In this document: positions 19,328 to 31,923 of the stretch, piece by piece
Position numbering within the stretch: position 1 is the stretch's first letter
How the letters are laid out: the number at the start of each line of letters is the position of its first letter
DNA from: Methylosinus sp. C49
GTDB lineage: Bacteria; Pseudomonadota; Alphaproteobacteria; Rhizobiales; Beijerinckiaceae
Assembly (NCBI RefSeq): GCF_009936375.1
Contig: NZ_AP022332.1
Coordinates: 1,228,501-1,292,500, forward strand
Reading direction: 5' to 3'
Length of the DNA: 64,000 nt
Translations under genes and position numbers: made by a program
The notes under the pieces: generated by a model
The model's input: only the letters and a program-made list of their open reading frames with translations
Databases searched by the model: none
What the model was told of the DNA's origin: nothing

Positions 19328-22048
19328 TCAGCCGAGCCGCTTGGCCGCGGCTGTCAGCTTCTCGATGCGCTCGCGCGTCTCCTCGAGGCGCTCGCGATTT
19401 TCCTCCACCACCTCTTCCGGCGCTCTCGCGACGAAATCGGCGTTGCCGAGCTTGGCCTCGATCTTCTTCGCCTCGCCTTCCAGCTTGGCGGTCTCCTTGG
19501 CGAGTCGCACCTTCTCCGCCGCGAAATCGATGACGCCTTCCAGCGGTATGGCAGCGAGAACGCCGCGCACGATCAATTGCGCGCTGCTCTTGGGCGCGGC
19601 GTCGACGAAGCCGATCTGCGAGAGGCGCGCGAGCTTGCGCAAAGTCTCGTCCCAGCGCATCACGCGGGACTGCACGTCAGCGTCGGCGCCGACGAGGACG
19701 AGAGGAACTTCCGCGCCGGCGGGGAGATTCATCTCCGAGCGCACGGAGCGCACTTCCGAGACGAGATCGACGATCCAGCCGATTTCGGCTTCCGCGGCGG
19801 CGTCCTCGAGGCCGGAAAGATCGGGCCATTGCGCCAGCGCCAGCGGCCTTTCCCGCGCCGGACCTTCGAAACCTTTGACGCCCCACAGCTCCTCGGTGAT
19901 GAAGGGCATGAAGGGATGCAGCAGAGCGTAAGTCTGATCGAGCAGGAAAGCCGTGGTGGCGCGCGTCTCGTCCTTGGCGGCGCCGTCCTCGCCTTGCAGC
20001 AGGGGCTTGGCGAGCTCCAGATACCAATCGCAGAACTGGTTCCAGACGAAGCGATAGGCCGCATTGGCGGCGTCGTTGAAGCGATAGGCCTCGATCGCTG
20101 CGGCGATCTCGGCCGAGGCGCGCGCCGCCTCGCTGACGATCCAGCGATTGAGCGTGATCTGATTATTCTTGGGGTCGAAGCCGGCGACGCGCGCGCAGCC
20201 GTTGATCTCGGCGAAGCGCGAGGCGTTCCACAGCTTGGTCGCGAAATTGCGGTAGCCGACGACGCGCTGCGTCGAGAGCTTTATGTCGCGCCCCTGCGCC
20301 GCCATGGCCGCGAGGGTGAAGCGCAGCGCATCGGCGCCATATTCGTTGATGAGGTGCACCGGGTCGATGACATTGCCCTTCGACTTCGACATCTTGGCGC
20401 CCTTCTCGTCACGGACGAGGGCGTGAATGTAGACGTCGTGGAAGGGAATCTCCTTTTTGAAATAGAGGCCCATCATCATCATGCGGGCGACCCAGAAGAA
20501 GATGATGTCGAAGCCCGTCACCAGAACATTGGTGGGGTAATAGCGATCGAGCTCCTTCGTCTCGTCGGGCCAGCCGAGCGTCGAGAAGGGCCAGAGCGCG
20601 GAAGAGAACCAGGTGTCGAGCACGTCCTCGTCGCGCGTCAGCGCCACGTCGCGTCCGTGCTTCGCGTGCGCGGCGGCGAGAGCGGCCTCCTCGCTGTCCT
20701 CGACGAAGACATTGCCGTCCTCGTCATACCAGGCCGGTATGCGATGGCCCCACCACAGCTGGCGCGACACGCACCAGGGCTGGATGTTCTCGAGCCAATC
20801 GAAATAGGTCTTCTCCCAATTCTTCGGCACGAAATTGGTGCGGCCCTCGCGCACGGCGGCGAGCGCCGGCTGCGCCAGAGTCTTGGCGTCGACATACCAT
20901 TGATCGGTGAGGCGCGGCTCCAGCACGGCGCCGGAGCGGTCGCCATGCGGCACCATATGCTTATGGTCCGACACCTCGGCGAGCAGCTCGTGCTCCTCCA
21001 TCATCGCCACCACGCGCGCGCGGGCGGCGTTGCGGTCGAGGCCGTGCAGAGCGGCGACCGTCATATCGAGCTCGGGAGAGGGCGCGACATGCTCGAAGAA
21101 ATCCGCATTGTCCTTCAGCGTCACCGCGCCTTCGGCGTCGAGCACATTGATGAGCCGTAGACCGTGCCGGCGGCCGACCTCGAAATCGTTGAAGTCATGC
21201 GCGGGGGTGATCTTCACCGCGCCCGTGCCTTTCTCGGGATCGGAATATTCATCGGCGACGATGGGGATGAGGCGGCCGACCAGAGGCAGGCGCACATTCT
21301 TGCCGACCAGCTTCTTATAGCGCTCATCCTCGGGATGCACGGCCACCGCCGTGTCGCCGAGCATGGTCTCGGGGCGCGTCGTCGCCACGGTGATGAACTC
21401 GCCGGTCGGCTGGCCGTCGTGATAGACCACCGGATATTTGAAGTGCCACAAATGGCCCTTCACCTCGATCTGCTGCACCTCGAGATCGGAGATGGCGGTC
21501 AGCAGCTTCGGGTCCCAATTGACGAGGCGCTTGTCCTTATAGATGAGCCCGTCGCGATAGAGCTGCACGAAGACTTTCACCACGGCGCGGGAAAGCCCTT
21601 CGTCCAGCGTGAAGCGCTCGCGTGACCAGTCGCAGGAGGCGCCGAGCCGTTTCAGCTGCTCGACGATGACGCCGCCCGACTCCGCCTTCCAGGCCCACAC
21701 CTCTTCCAGGAACTTCGCGCGGCCCAATTCGCGGCGATGCTGCTGGCGTTCCATGAGCTTGCGCTCGACCACCATTTGCGTCGCTATGCCGGCGTGATCC
21801 GTGCCCGGCTGCCACAGCACGTCGTCGCCGCGCATGCGATGATAGCGCGCGAGAATATCCTGCAGCGTATTGTTGAGCGCATGGCCCATATGCAGCGAGC
21901 CGGTGACGTTCGGCGGCGGAATGACGATGGAAAAAGGCTTCGCGCCGGTGCGCTCCGGCCGGCCGGCGCGAAAGGCGCCCGCCTCTTCCCAGAGCTCGCG
22001 CATCCGCGCTTCGATGGTCGAGAAGTCGAAGGTCTTTTCCATGGGCAT
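19328..22048 (-). CDS. valS: Valine-tRNA ligase
   Basis: Charges tRNA-Val with valine; class Ia synthetase of 906 aa. The HIGH-type motif is [16 protein letters not shown] near residue 45 and the KMSKS loop is [16 protein letters not shown] near residue 550. The CP1 editing domain is recognisable from [20 protein letters not shown] and [12 protein letters not shown] short coiled-coil arm closes the C-terminus ([20 protein letters not shown]). The start is one of two close ATGs (MPMEKTF). It is flanked upstream by palindromic repeats separating it from eno. Confidence 0.98.
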   Translation of the reverse strand: MPMEKTFDFSTIEARMRELWEEAGAFRAGRPERTGAKPFSIVIPPPNVTGSLHMGHALNNTLQDILARYHRMRGDDVLWQPGTDHAGIATQMVVERKLMERQQHRRELGRAKFLEEVWAWKAESGGVIVEQLKRLGASCDWSRERFTLDEGLSRAVVKVFVQLYRDGLIYKDKRLVNWDPKLLTAISDLEVQQIEVKGHLWHFKYPVVYHDGQPTGEFITVATTRPETMLGDTAVAVHPEDERYKKLVGKNVRLPLVGRLIPIVADEYSDPEKGTGAVKITPAHDFNDFEVGRRHGLRLINVLDAEGAVTLKDNADFFEHVAPSPELDMTVAALHGLDRNAARARVVAMMEEHELLAEVSDHKHMVPHGDRSGAVLEPRLTDQWYVDAKTLAQPALAAVREGRTNFVPKNWEKTYFDWLENIQPWCVSRQLWWGHRIPAWYDEDGNVFVEDSEEAALAAAHAKHGRDVALTRDEDVLDTWFSSALWPFSTLGWPDETKELDRYYPTNVLVTGFDIIFFWVARMMMMGLYFKKEIPFHDVYIHALVRDEKGAKMSKSKGNVIDPVHLINEYGADALRFTLAAMAAQGRDIKLSTQRVVGYRNFATKLWNASRFAEINGCARVAGFDPKNNQITLNRWIVSEAARASAEIAAAIEAYRFNDAANAAYRFVWNQFCDWYLELAKPLLQGEDGAAKDETRATTAFLLDQTYALLHPFMPFITEELWGVKGFEGPARERPLALAQWPDLSGLEDAAAEAEIGWIVDLVSEVRSVRSEMNLPAGAEVPLVLVGADADVQSRVMRWDETLRKLARLSQIGFVDAAPKSSAQLIVRGVLAAIPLEGVIDFAAEKVRLAKETAKLEGEAKKIEAKLGNADFVARAPEEVVEENRERLEETRERIEKLTAAAKRLG

Positions 22049-22077
22049 GGGGGAGAGCCGAATATCCGTGTCGAAGG

Positions 22078-22200
22078 CCCCCTCCCCAACCCTCCCCCGC
22101 TTTGCGGGAGAGGGAGCAGATTCGGGCCTTCATCCAAAGTTCGCGCAATGTCGCCGAATTCCCTCTCCCGCGTGAGCGGGGGAGGGCGAGGGAGGGCGCC
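22078..22200. repeat. palindromic repeats, family B copy 2
   Basis: Two GC-rich hairpin units, CTCCCCCGC-ttt-GCGGGAGAGGGAG and CCCTCTCCCGC-gtga-GCGGGGGAGGG, lie between eno and valS. The units face each other across an AT-poorer spacer. Their arms match the family B repeats at 24452 and 39190. Confidence 0.7.
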
Positions 22201-24404
<2,204 letters not shown>

Positions 24405-24451
24405 GGCGGAGAGGGTAGACCTTTCGGACGGGGATCGCCATAGCGGCGCGT

Positions 24452-24607
24452 CCTTCTCCCGTTTACGGGAGAAGGTGGCCCGACGAAGTCGGGTCGGATG
24501 AGGGTCCCTCGGCGTTGGCGCGCGGTTTGGAACGTCGAATGGAGCCCGTTCGGCCCTCATCCGACCCTGCTTCGCAGGGCCACCTTCTCCCACGAGTGGG
24601 AGAAGGG
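24452..24607. repeat. palindromic repeats, family B copy 3
   Basis: Two inverted copies of the well-known Rhizobiales-type module face each other. The first reads CCTTCTCCCG-tttA-CGGGAGAAGG (from 24452) followed by TGGCCCGACGAAGTCGGG and CGGATGAGGG. The second is its mirror, ending CCACCTTCTCCC-acga-GTGGGAGAAGG (to ~24606). Together they form a large imperfect palindrome between divergent genes. Confidence 0.8.
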
Positions 24608-24644
24608 AGAACCCGTAGATTGTAGAAAACTGGTGAGGCAATCG

Positions 24645-25664
24645 ATGACGAAACGCTTCGCAGCACAGATCGCGGCTTTGGCTTTCTTCCTCTCCGCCCT
24701 TCCGGCCTTCGCGCTGGACAAGGTCTCCTTCGCCACCAATTGGCGGGCGCAGGCCGAGCATGGCGGCTTTTATCAAGCCCTCGTCGACGGCACTTACGCC
24801 AAATACGGCCTGGACGTCACAATATTGCAGGGCGGTCCGCAGTCCAACGCGCGGCTGCTGCTCGCCGCCGGCCGCGTCGATTTCTGCATGGGCGCCAATC
24901 TCATCCAGACCTTCTCCGCCGTGCAGCAGAAGGCGCCCATCGTCGCCGTCGCCAGCATGTTCCAGAAGGATCCGATCATCTTCATGTCGCATCCGGGCGA
25001 GGGCTTCGATCGCTTCGAGGATCTGCCCAAGGCGACCGCCTTCATCGGCAATGACAATCTCGTCTCGGTCTATCAATGGCTGAAACAGGCCTATGGCTTC
25101 AAGGAAGAGAAGATCAAGCCCTACACCTTCAACTCGGCGCCCTTCCTCGCCGACAAGAAATCGATTCAGCAGGGCTATCTGACCTCCGAGCCTTTCGAGA
25201 TCGCGCGCCAGGGCGGCTTCACGCCCAATGTGTTTCTCCTCGCCGATTACGGCTATGACAGCTATTCGACGACGATCGAGACGCGCAAGGAGACGATCGA
25301 GACCAAGGCCGATCTCGTGCAGCGTTTCGTCGACGCCTCGATCATCGGCTGGTATCATTACATCTATGGCGACAATAGCGCCGCCAACGCCGCCATCCGC
25401 AAGGACAATCCCGAAATGTCCGAGGGCCAGCTCGCTTATTCCGTCGAGAAGCTGAAGGAGCGCGGCATCGTCGACTCCGGCGATTCGCTCAGTCTCGGCA
25501 TTGGCGCGATAACCGACGCGCGGCTGCGCAGCTTCTTCGACAAAATGGCCAAGGCCGGCGTCTTCCCCGCCGATCTTCCCATCGCCCAGGGCTACAGCAC
25601 GCGCTTCGTTAACAAGAAGGTCGGGCTGGAGCTGCGACCTTCGCATGCGGCGGGGGCGCAGTGA
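24645..25664 (+). CDS. ABC transporter substrate-binding protein, SsuA/THI5 type
   Basis: A 339-aa periplasmic solute-binding protein. The signal peptide is clear (MTKRFAAQIAALAFFLSALP, cleavage near AFA-L). Mature features such as VSFATNWRAQAEHGGFYQAL, YAKYGLDVTILQGGPQSNAR and LAAGRVDFCMGANL place it in the NMT1/THI5/SsuA-like family. This family binds pyrimidine thiamine precursors, sulfonates, taurine or nitrate. The start is preceded by GTGAGGCAATCG; upstream frame lies in the repeat. It is the first gene of an importer operon with overlapping ATPase and permease genes. The substrate is undetermined. Confidence 0.88.
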   Translation: MTKRFAAQIAALAFFLSALPAFALDKVSFATNWRAQAEHGGFYQALVDGTYAKYGLDVTILQGGPQSNARLLLAAGRVDFCMGANLIQTFSAVQQKAPIVAVASMFQKDPIIFMSHPGEGFDRFEDLPKATAFIGNDNLVSVYQWLKQAYGFKEEKIKPYTFNSAPFLADKKSIQQGYLTSEPFEIARQGGFTPNVFLLADYGYDSYSTTIETRKETIETKADLVQRFVDASIIGWYHYIYGDNSAANAAIRKDNPEMSEGQLAYSVEKLKERGIVDSGDSLSLGIGAITDARLRSFFDKMAKAGVFPADLPIAQGYSTRFVNKKVGLELRPSHAAGAQ

Positions 25665-26434
25665 CGGTGGGCGTCGCGGAGCCTCTGGTCTCGCTGCGCG
25701 GGATCGGCAAAAGCTTCGCCAATGGCGTCGCGGCGCTCGAGAATTTCCATCTCGACCTTCGCGACGGCGAGTTTCTGACCTTGCTCGGCCCGTCGGGCTG
25801 CGGCAAATCGACCGCGCTGCGGCTCATCGCCGGCCTCGCGACGCCGAGCGCCGGCGCCATCGATTGGCGCGACTCGGCCGCGGCCCACAACATCGGCTTC
25901 GTGTTTCAGGAGGCGACGCTGCTGCCCTGGGCCGATGTCTTCGACAATGTCTATCTGCCGCTGCGACTCGCCGGCAAGACGCGCGAGGCCGCCGCGCCGC
26001 TGGTGCGCGAGACGCTGGCGCTCGTCGGTCTCGCCGATTTCGAGAAAGCGCTGCCGCGCCAGCTCTCCGGCGGCATGAAGATGCGCGTCGCCATAGCGCG
26101 CGGCCTGGTGACGCGGCCGAAATTGCTGCTGATGGACGAGCCCTTCGCGGCGCTCGACGAGGTGACGCGCTTTCGTCTCGGCGACGATCTCCTCGCCATG
26201 AAGCGAAGGCTCGATACGACGATCGTCTTCGTCACCCATTCCATTTACGAGAGCGTCTATCTCTCGACGCGCATTCTCGCGCTCGCCGCGCGCGGCGGCG
26301 CGATCGTCGATACGATCGACATAGACGCGAATATCGCGCGCGACGAAGAATTCCGCACGAGTCCCGAGTTCGCGCAATATTGCCGGCGCGCTTCCGCCGC
26401 TCTGCGCAGCGCCTATGGGGAGGAGCTGCGATGA
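25661..26434 (+). CDS. ABC transporter ATP-binding protein (SsuB/TauB type)
   Basis: Energises the importer; 257 aa from a GTG that overlaps the stop of the binding-protein gene. Walker A LGPSGCGKSTALRLIAGL, Q-loop FVFQEATLLPW, signature LSGGMKMRVAIARGL, Walker B LLLMDEPFAALDEVTR and H-loop FVTHSIYESVYL are all present. It closely follows the SsuB/TauB/ThiZ pattern. The next gene overlaps by 4 bp (ATGA), so translation is coupled across the operon. Confidence 0.95.
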   Translation: MTVGVAEPLVSLRGIGKSFANGVAALENFHLDLRDGEFLTLLGPSGCGKSTALRLIAGLATPSAGAIDWRDSAAAHNIGFVFQEATLLPWADVFDNVYLPLRLAGKTREAAAPLVRETLALVGLADFEKALPRQLSGGMKMRVAIARGLVTRPKLLLMDEPFAALDEVTRFRLGDDLLAMKRRLDTTIVFVTHSIYESVYLSTRILALAARGGAIVDTIDIDANIARDEEFRTSPEFAQYCRRASAALRSAYGEELR

Positions 26435-27219
26435 CGCAAGCGAGCCCGCTTCGCGAGGCGCTGTCGCCGCTGGCCGTGCTGGCCGCCGCGCTCGCCGCTT
26501 GGGAGGCGGCGGTGCGCTTCTGGGCCATTCCGCCCTATGTGCTGCCGGCGCCGAGCCTCATCGCCGCGACTCTGGTGAAGGATCGCGAGATTCTCTTCGC
26601 CTCGCTCCTCGTCACGCTGACGACGGCGCTGGAGGCGCTGGCGCTGGCGACGATCGGCGGCGTCGCTCTGGCTCTGCTCATCTCGCGCTCGCGCTGGATG
26701 GAGCGCGCGCTGATGCCTTTCGCCATTGTGCTGCAAGTGACGCCCATCATCGCCATAGCGCCGCTGCTGCTGGTCTATCTCGCCCCCGCCGAGGCGGTGC
26801 TGGTCTGCGCCTTTCTGGTCGCCTTCTTTCCCATTCTCGCCAATACGTCGCTCGGCCTCGCCTCGGTCGATCGCTCATTGATCGAGCTTTTCGATCTCTA
26901 TCGCGCCTCGCCGTGGCGCAAGCTCGTCTATCTGCGCGCGCCGGCGGCGCTGCCGCAATTTTTCGCCGGGCTGCGCATCGGCGGAGGGCTCGCGCTCATC
27001 GGCGCCATTGCGGCCGAGCTGGCGGCCGGCGCTGCGGGGCAGGGGGCGGGGCTCGCCTTCCGCATTTCGGAGGCCGGCTATCGCCTCGACATTCCGCGCA
27101 TGTTCGCGGCGCTGGCGTTGGTTTCGCTGGCGGGTATCGTCATCTATGCGGGGCTGACGGCGCTGTCGCGCCTCGCTCTGTCGCGCTGGCACGAGAGCGC
27201 GCGTGGATTGGACGATTAG
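26431..27219 (+). CDS. ABC transporter permease (SsuC/TauC type)
   Basis: Inner-membrane permease of the importer; 262 aa with about six hydrophobic helices. The first is SPLAVLAAALAAWEAAVRFW. The coupling-helix EAA-like region is LIELFDLYRASPWRKLVYLR followed by APAALPQFFAGLRIGGGLAL, typical of SsuC/TauC/ThiX permeases. The start overlaps the ATPase stop in an ATGA. It closes the three-gene importer operon; the next gene is convergent. Confidence 0.94.
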   Translation: MTQASPLREALSPLAVLAAALAAWEAAVRFWAIPPYVLPAPSLIAATLVKDREILFASLLVTLTTALEALALATIGGVALALLISRSRWMERALMPFAIVLQVTPIIAIAPLLLVYLAPAEAVLVCAFLVAFFPILANTSLGLASVDRSLIELFDLYRASPWRKLVYLRAPAALPQFFAGLRIGGGLALIGAIAAELAAGAAGQGAGLAFRISEAGYRLDIPRMFAALALVSLAGIVIYAGLTALSRLALSRWHESARGLDD

Positions 27220-27226
27220 CGCACCC

Positions 27227-27445
27227 TCATCGCCCCGCGCCCACCTGGGCGCAGCGCGCATCGGCGGTCTTGAAATAAGGCGGATCGCAGGGCGCGAAGT
27301 CCTGCGGGCACATTTTCTCGCAATATTGCACGGGGAGGACGACGACGGTCTCGGTCCTCCGCAGCGGAGGGGAGCGTCGCTCTGCGGCCGCCGCACAGAG
27401 AGCGCCTGAGAAGGCCAGGGCGAAAACGATCGAAGCGCCGCGCAT
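27227..27445 (-). CDS. small secreted cysteine-containing protein
   Basis: A 72-aa protein with a signal peptide (MRGASIVFALAFSGALCAAA). The short mature part has four cysteines in VQYCEKMCPQDFAPCDPPYF and ARCAQVG. The cysteine spacing suggests disulfides in the periplasm. No family is recognised. It is 24 bp downstream of the L,D-transpeptidase on the same strand, so the two may be co-transcribed. Confidence 0.65.
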   Translation of the reverse strand: MRGASIVFALAFSGALCAAAAERRSPPLRRTETVVVLPVQYCEKMCPQDFAPCDPPYFKTADARCAQVGAGR

Positions 27446-27469
27446 CGTTCCTCCGAAGGGACGAGCGAA

Positions 27470-28885
27470 TCAGCGATCCCCGCGCGCTTCGCCCACCGCG
27501 TCCACCCCATATATATCGTTGCGGAAGTGAACGGTTCCATTCGCGGAAGCCCATCCGGTCATATACACCCAGACGACCGGCACCGGCTTGGGCAGGATCA
27601 CGTCCTGGCGCTCGCCGCCGATCTTGGACATGATCGCGGCCTTGTCCCATTGTCCCGGCGCGCCTTCCAGCAGCCAGGTCGCGAGGTCATAGACGCCCTC
27701 GACGCGCACGCAGCCATGCGAGAGAAAGCGGTAGTCGCTGGCGAAGAGCCGCTTGCTCGGCGTGTCATGCATATAGACGGCGTGCTTATTGGGCATTGCG
27801 ATGCGGATCGAGCCCAGCGAATTTTGCGCGCCGCTGTCCTGGCGCAGCGTGTAATTGACCGCCCGCTCGCTGGCCCAATTGATCGATTTCGGCTCCACCT
27901 CGGTCCCGTGATTGTCGAAGACGCGAATGCGCGCCTTGGCGAGATAGGACGGGTCCTTCTGCATTTTGGGCATGATCTCGTTCTTGATGATCGAGACCGG
28001 GACCGTCCATGTGGGGTTGAGATTGACCGCGCCGATCTTCGCCTCGACCTCGGGCGAAGGATGCTCGACATCGCCGACGATCGCCGTATAGCGCCGCACG
28101 ACATGGCCGTTCTCCACCGCGTCGACGGCGGCGGAGGGGATGTTGACGACGATGTAGCGTGGGCCGAAGGGGAAATCATTGCCGGCGAGCCGCTGCGCCG
28201 AGGAGGCTAGCTGACGAAAGCGCACCGAGGCCGGCACGTCCAATTCTCGTAGCGTCGCGCCGGCGACCGCGCCGGTCTGCCTCAGCCCCATGCGGAATTG
28301 AAAATGTTTCACTGCTTGGGAGAGGCCGGCGTCCCAGGCCTCGCCGCCGGCCGCTTCCGCCGGCAGATCACCCTCGGCGGCGAGGCGCCTGCGCAGCGCA
28401 GCCACCGCCTTGCCGCGCGCGCCGGGCTGCAATGGCGTCCCCACCTTGGGCCAGCCGCCGGCGTCGGCGATGGCCGCATAGCGCTCGGAGGCGAGCGAGG
28501 TGGCGAAGAAGGTCTCGGGCTGCAGCGCAGGGGTCGGATCGTCGGAGAGCGCCATCTCGCGCGGCGGCGCGGGCTTGGGCTTCGGCTTTGGTTTGGGCTT
28601 GGGCGCGGCGGCCGTCTGCGGGGCCGCCGTCGGCGCTGCTCCGGGCTCGGCCGGGGCGGTGGGAGAGGAGGCGGGCGCCGGGACAGGGGCGGGAACGGGC
28701 GCAGGCGCTGGGGCCGCCGGAGCCGCGGTCGGCGCGGGAGCCGGCGCGACAGGAGCGGCCGGAGCCGGGGAAGGCTCGGCGGCGGTCTGCGCCAACGCGG
28801 GAATGAGCGGCGCTGCGAGCAATCCCGCCGCCGCGAATGTCGCGATCGCGCGACCAGCTCGTCCGATTCGTGATCTGTTTCGCAT
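27470..28885 (-). CDS. L,D-transpeptidase with peptidoglycan-binding domain
   Basis: Cross-links peptidoglycan (3-3 links) or attaches proteins to it in the periplasm; 471 aa. A signal sequence (IATFAAAGLLAAPLIPALAQ) is followed by a ~90-residue Ala/Pro-rich, then Lys-Pro repeat tether (PKPKPKPKPKPAPP). A peptidoglycan-binding domain (GTPLQPGARGKAVAALRRRL) comes next, then a YkuD domain. The active site reads HDTPSKRLFASDYRFLSHGC with Cys in SHGCVRVEG. The ATG at 28885 is chosen because the signal peptide begins there; the frame is open further upstream. Confidence 0.92.
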   Translation of the reverse strand: MRNRSRIGRAGRAIATFAAAGLLAAPLIPALAQTAAEPSPAPAAPVAPAPAPTAAPAAPAPAPVPAPVPAPASSPTAPAEPGAAPTAAPQTAAAPKPKPKPKPKPAPPREMALSDDPTPALQPETFFATSLASERYAAIADAGGWPKVGTPLQPGARGKAVAALRRRLAAEGDLPAEAAGGEAWDAGLSQAVKHFQFRMGLRQTGAVAGATLRELDVPASVRFRQLASSAQRLAGNDFPFGPRYIVVNIPSAAVDAVENGHVVRRYTAIVGDVEHPSPEVEAKIGAVNLNPTWTVPVSIIKNEIMPKMQKDPSYLAKARIRVFDNHGTEVEPKSINWASERAVNYTLRQDSGAQNSLGSIRIAMPNKHAVYMHDTPSKRLFASDYRFLSHGCVRVEGVYDLATWLLEGAPGQWDKAAIMSKIGGERQDVILPKPVPVVWVYMTGWASANGTVHFRNDIYGVDAVGEARGDR

Positions 28886-29105
28886 ATTGTTCCGCGCCAG
28901 AATCGCGCCCTCGAGATTCGCCGACGCTCTGCTTTTGTCGAAGCTTTTCCGCCTTGCGAGGCGCGCGGTCAACCCGCGCGGCGAGGATGCGCCTTTCTGC
29001 TGGGCGGAATTATGGAGACGCTGCGCCGCGGCCGCGCCCCTTGCCTTTTGCGCCGGTCCCGCCCATACCGCGCCGCAGCGAGATTGCGCGAGGATACGGG
29101 ACGCC

Positions 29106-30203
29106 ATGGGCTTCAAATGTGGAATCGTCGGCCTGCCGAATGTCGGCAAGTCGACCCTCTTCAACGCGCTGACGCAGACGGCGGCAGCGCAGGCGGCCAA
29201 TTATCCCTTCTGCACGATCGAGCCCAATGTCGGCGACGTCGCCGTGCCCGATCCGCGCCTCGAAAAGCTCTGCGAGATCGCCGGCTCCAAGCAGATCATC
29301 CCGACGCGCCTCACCTTCGTGGACATAGCCGGGCTCGTGCGCGGCGCCTCCAAAGGCGAGGGGCTCGGCAATCAGTTCTTGGCCAATATCCGCGAATGCG
29401 ACGCCATCGCCCATGTGGTGCGCTGCTTCGAGGATGGCGACATCACCCACGTCGAGGGCGACGTCGATCCGATCCGCGACATTGAGACGATCGAGACCGA
29501 GCTGATGCTCGCCGATCTCGAGAGCCTGGAAAAGCGCGTGGTCCCGCTCGAGAAGAAGGCCAAGGGCGGCGACAAGGACGCCAAGGAGCTGCTCGATCTG
29601 ATGCGCCGCTGCCTCGATCTGGTGCGCGAGGGCCGTCCCGCCCGCCTCGTCGTGATCGCGCCGGAGGAGCGCGAAGCGCTCGCCGGTCTCGGCCTGCTGT
29701 CGTCCAAGCCCGTCCTCTATGTCTGCAATGTCGAGGAGGGCGCCGCTGCGGAGGGCAATTCCTTCTCGCAGAAGGTCGCCGCGCGGGCGCGCGAGGAGGG
29801 CGCGGCGAGCGTCGTCGTCTCGGCCAAGATCGAGAGCGAGATCGCCGTGCTGCCGGCCGAGGAGCAGAAGGACTATCTCGAGGCGGTCGGGCTCGAGGAG
29901 CCGGGCCTCAACCGCGTCATCCGGGCCGGCTATACGCTGCTGCGCCTCGTCACCTATTTCACCGTGGGGCCGAAGGAGGCGCGCGCCTGGACGATCGAGC
30001 AGGGCACGCGCGCGCCGCAGGCGGCGGCGGTGATCCATACCGATTTCGAGAAGGGCTTCATCCGCGCCGAGACCATCGCCTTCGAGGATTATGTCGCGCT
30101 GCGCGGCGAAGCGGGCGCGCGCGAGGCGGGGAAGTTCCGGCTCGAGGGCAAGGACTATGTCGTCGCCGACGGCGACGTGCTGCATTTCCGCTTCAACAAC
30201 TGA
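29106..30203 (+). CDS. ychF: Redox-regulated ATPase/GTPase YchF
   Basis: Obg-related P-loop NTPase that prefers ATP and binds ribosomes; 365 aa. The G1 motif is [20 protein letters not shown], and G3 is [20 protein letters not shown] with the family-typical shape. The segment [10 protein letters not shown] replaces the usual NKxD, as in all YchF proteins. The C-terminal TGS domain ends [17 protein letters not shown]. The ATG is the conserved MGFKCGIVG. It is a single-gene unit followed by a convergent small secreted protein. Confidence 0.97.
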   Translation: MGFKCGIVGLPNVGKSTLFNALTQTAAAQAANYPFCTIEPNVGDVAVPDPRLEKLCEIAGSKQIIPTRLTFVDIAGLVRGASKGEGLGNQFLANIRECDAIAHVVRCFEDGDITHVEGDVDPIRDIETIETELMLADLESLEKRVVPLEKKAKGGDKDAKELLDLMRRCLDLVREGRPARLVVIAPEEREALAGLGLLSSKPVLYVCNVEEGAAAEGNSFSQKVAARAREEGAASVVVSAKIESEIAVLPAEEQKDYLEAVGLEEPGLNRVIRAGYTLLRLVTYFTVGPKEARAWTIEQGTRAPQAAAVIHTDFEKGFIRAETIAFEDYVALRGEAGAREAGKFRLEGKDYVVADGDVLHFRFNN

Positions 30204-30252
30204 TTGGACGAAAGCGGGCCTTCGGGCTCGCTGTCTCCTATGCGGGGTCTCG

Positions 30253-30618
30253 CTATTTCGCCGGCGGCGTGCAGACCACCGAGCTCTCGTTCAAGACGAA
30301 GCAGATCGACATCTGTCCCGAGCGCAGATCGACGCGGAACACGCCGCCCTCGCCCGTATGGCGGGAGGCGATCAGCGCATATTCGCTGAACTGCCCCGCC
30401 TTGGCGCCCTCGCCCGGCGGATAGCACAGCGTCACGCCGACGGCCGCGCCCTCCTTCAGCCCATATTGGCAGGCCCCTACCTCGCCGCTGGCGCGGTCCA
30501 GGCGAAAGACGCGGTTGAGATCGGTCTGCGGGGCGGCGAGAAACTCGTAATTGCCGGCGAGCGCCGCCGGCGCCGCCAGGGCGGCCCCGAGAGAGAGGAG
30601 ACGAATGGCTGCGCGCAA
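30253..30618 (-). CDS. secreted hypothetical protein (TTG start)
   Basis: A 121-aa protein whose best start is a TTG at 30618, preceded by AAGGAG at ideal spacing. From there it begins with a signal peptide (IRLLSLGAALAAPAALAG) and a mature part starting NYEFLAAPQTDLNRVFRLDR. The mature part repeats the pattern of a residue stretch ending in a cysteine (EVGACQYGL, VTLCYPPG, MSICFVLN, VVCTPP), suggesting two disulfides and two similar beta modules. No family name is recognised. It is convergent with ychF and divergent from the HAD phosphatase. Confidence 0.75.
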   Translation of the reverse strand: MRAAIRLLSLGAALAAPAALAGNYEFLAAPQTDLNRVFRLDRASGEVGACQYGLKEGAAVGVTLCYPPGEGAKAGQFSEYALIASRHTGEGGVFRVDLRSGQMSICFVLNESSVVCTPPAK

Positions 30619-30714
30619 GGTTACACTCCTTCGACGAATCACAGGGCGCAGTCTACACGCCGATGCGGCAATCGCGAGACAGCGCGCAAGGGGATAGCCG
30701 CAAGGGGGCAGCGA

Positions 30715-31407
30715 ATGGTCGGCGCGCCGACTCTGGTCTTCGATCTCGACGGCACGCTGGCCGACACGGCCGGCGATCTCATCGCCACCTTGGGCGTGCT
30801 GCTGGCGCGCGACGGCCGCATGCCCGTGCCTCTCTCCGCCGTGCGCACGCTGGCTGGGGCCGGCGCGCGGGCGATGATCGAGCGCGGCTTCGCGGCCACC
30901 GGCGCGCCGCTCCCGCCGGAGCGGGTCGAGGCCCTGTTTCCCGAGTTTATCGCCCATTATCGCGAGCGAATCGCCGTCGAGACGCGGCTCTTTCCCGGAG
31001 CGGAGGCGGCGCTGGAGCGATTCGCCGAGGCCGGCTTCGCGCTCGCCGTCTGCACCAATAAATCCGAGGAGCTGGCCGTTCTGCTGCTGGAGCGCCTGGG
31101 CGTCGCCGGGCGATTCGCCGCCATTTGCGGCCGCGACACTTTTCTCGCGCACAAGCCCGACGCGCGCGCGCTGACGCTGACGATCGAAAGAGCCGGCGGC
31201 CATGCGGCGCGGGCGGTGATGGTCGGCGATTCGCAGACCGACATAGCGACGGCCAAAAACGCCGGCGTGCCTGTGGTCGCGGTGGATTTCGGCTATACGG
31301 AGACCCCGGTCTCGTCCTTCGGCCCCGACCGGGTGATCTCGCATTTCGACGAATTATGGGAGGCCGTGGCCTCGCTCGGCGTGCTGGAAGCCTCCGCATG
31401 CACTTGA
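30715..31407 (+). CDS. gph: HAD phosphatase, phosphoglycolate phosphatase-like
   Basis: A 230-aa haloacid dehalogenase-type hydrolase. Motif I is VFDLDGTLADTAGDL, motif II AVCTNKSEE, motif III a lysine in LAHKPDARAL, and motif IV MVGDSQTDIATAKNAG. The cap insertion between motifs I and II matches phosphoglycolate phosphatases, which remove 2-phosphoglycolate formed by Rubisco side reactions or DNA repair. Related phosphatases act on other small phosphate esters, so the substrate is probable rather than proven. AAGGGGGCA precedes the ATG. Two tRNA genes follow directly. Confidence 0.88.
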   Translation: MVGAPTLVFDLDGTLADTAGDLIATLGVLLARDGRMPVPLSAVRTLAGAGARAMIERGFAATGAPLPPERVEALFPEFIAHYRERIAVETRLFPGAEAALERFAEAGFALAVCTNKSEELAVLLLERLGVAGRFAAICGRDTFLAHKPDARALTLTIERAGGHAARAVMVGDSQTDIATAKNAGVPVVAVDFGYTETPVSSFGPDRVISHFDELWEAVASLGVLEASACT

Positions 31408-31458
31408 CGGGAGACACCGTCGTCTCTTACAGAACTGTTCGGCCTCGGTGAGGCCCTC

Positions 31459-31533
31459 GGGCGGCTAGCTCAGCGGGAGAGCACTCCCTTCACACGGGAG
31501 GGGTCACAGGTTCAATCCCTGTGCCGCCCACCA
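31459..31533 (+). tRNA. tRNA-Val (anticodon CAC)
   Basis: A complete 75-nt cloverleaf with encoded CCA. The acceptor arms are GGGCGGC and GCCGCCC; the D stem is GCTC/GAGC. The anticodon stem is CTCCC/GGGAG with loop TTCACAC, so the anticodon is CAC. The T arm is ACAGG-TTCAATC-CCTGT. It reads GUG valine codons. Confidence 0.96.
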
Positions 31534-31639
31534 TTTGCTCCACTTTTCCCCTTTCGACGATTTTCCTCCTTCCGCTCGGCGGATAGGCGCGGCGAATGTC
31601 TTGCGCAGTCGCCATCACTGTGGCACAAGGCCGCCCGAC

Positions 31640-31714
<75 letters not shown>

Positions 31715-31923
31715 GCCCACCCGCGCGATTTTCCGCCCTCGAGCCTCGCCTCGCGTCATTTGCCGCTGGTTGACACCCGCCTGCGCCGAAGGCAGACAGG
31801 CTCGTGGCGGCGCCCGCAAAGGTCACGAAGGCCGACCCACGGCCGATGATCGGCGGCGCTGCTCGAACGCCCTCGCTTTGCGCGCAGGGCTGCTCGCCGC
31901 GCCCTATTCCCAAAGGACCCGAC

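Noticed and set aside
28159..28885. Plus-strand open frames with Gly/Arg-rich products opposite the L,D-transpeptidase
   Set aside because: They are antisense images of its Ala/Pro/Lys-rich tether, a known source of false frames.
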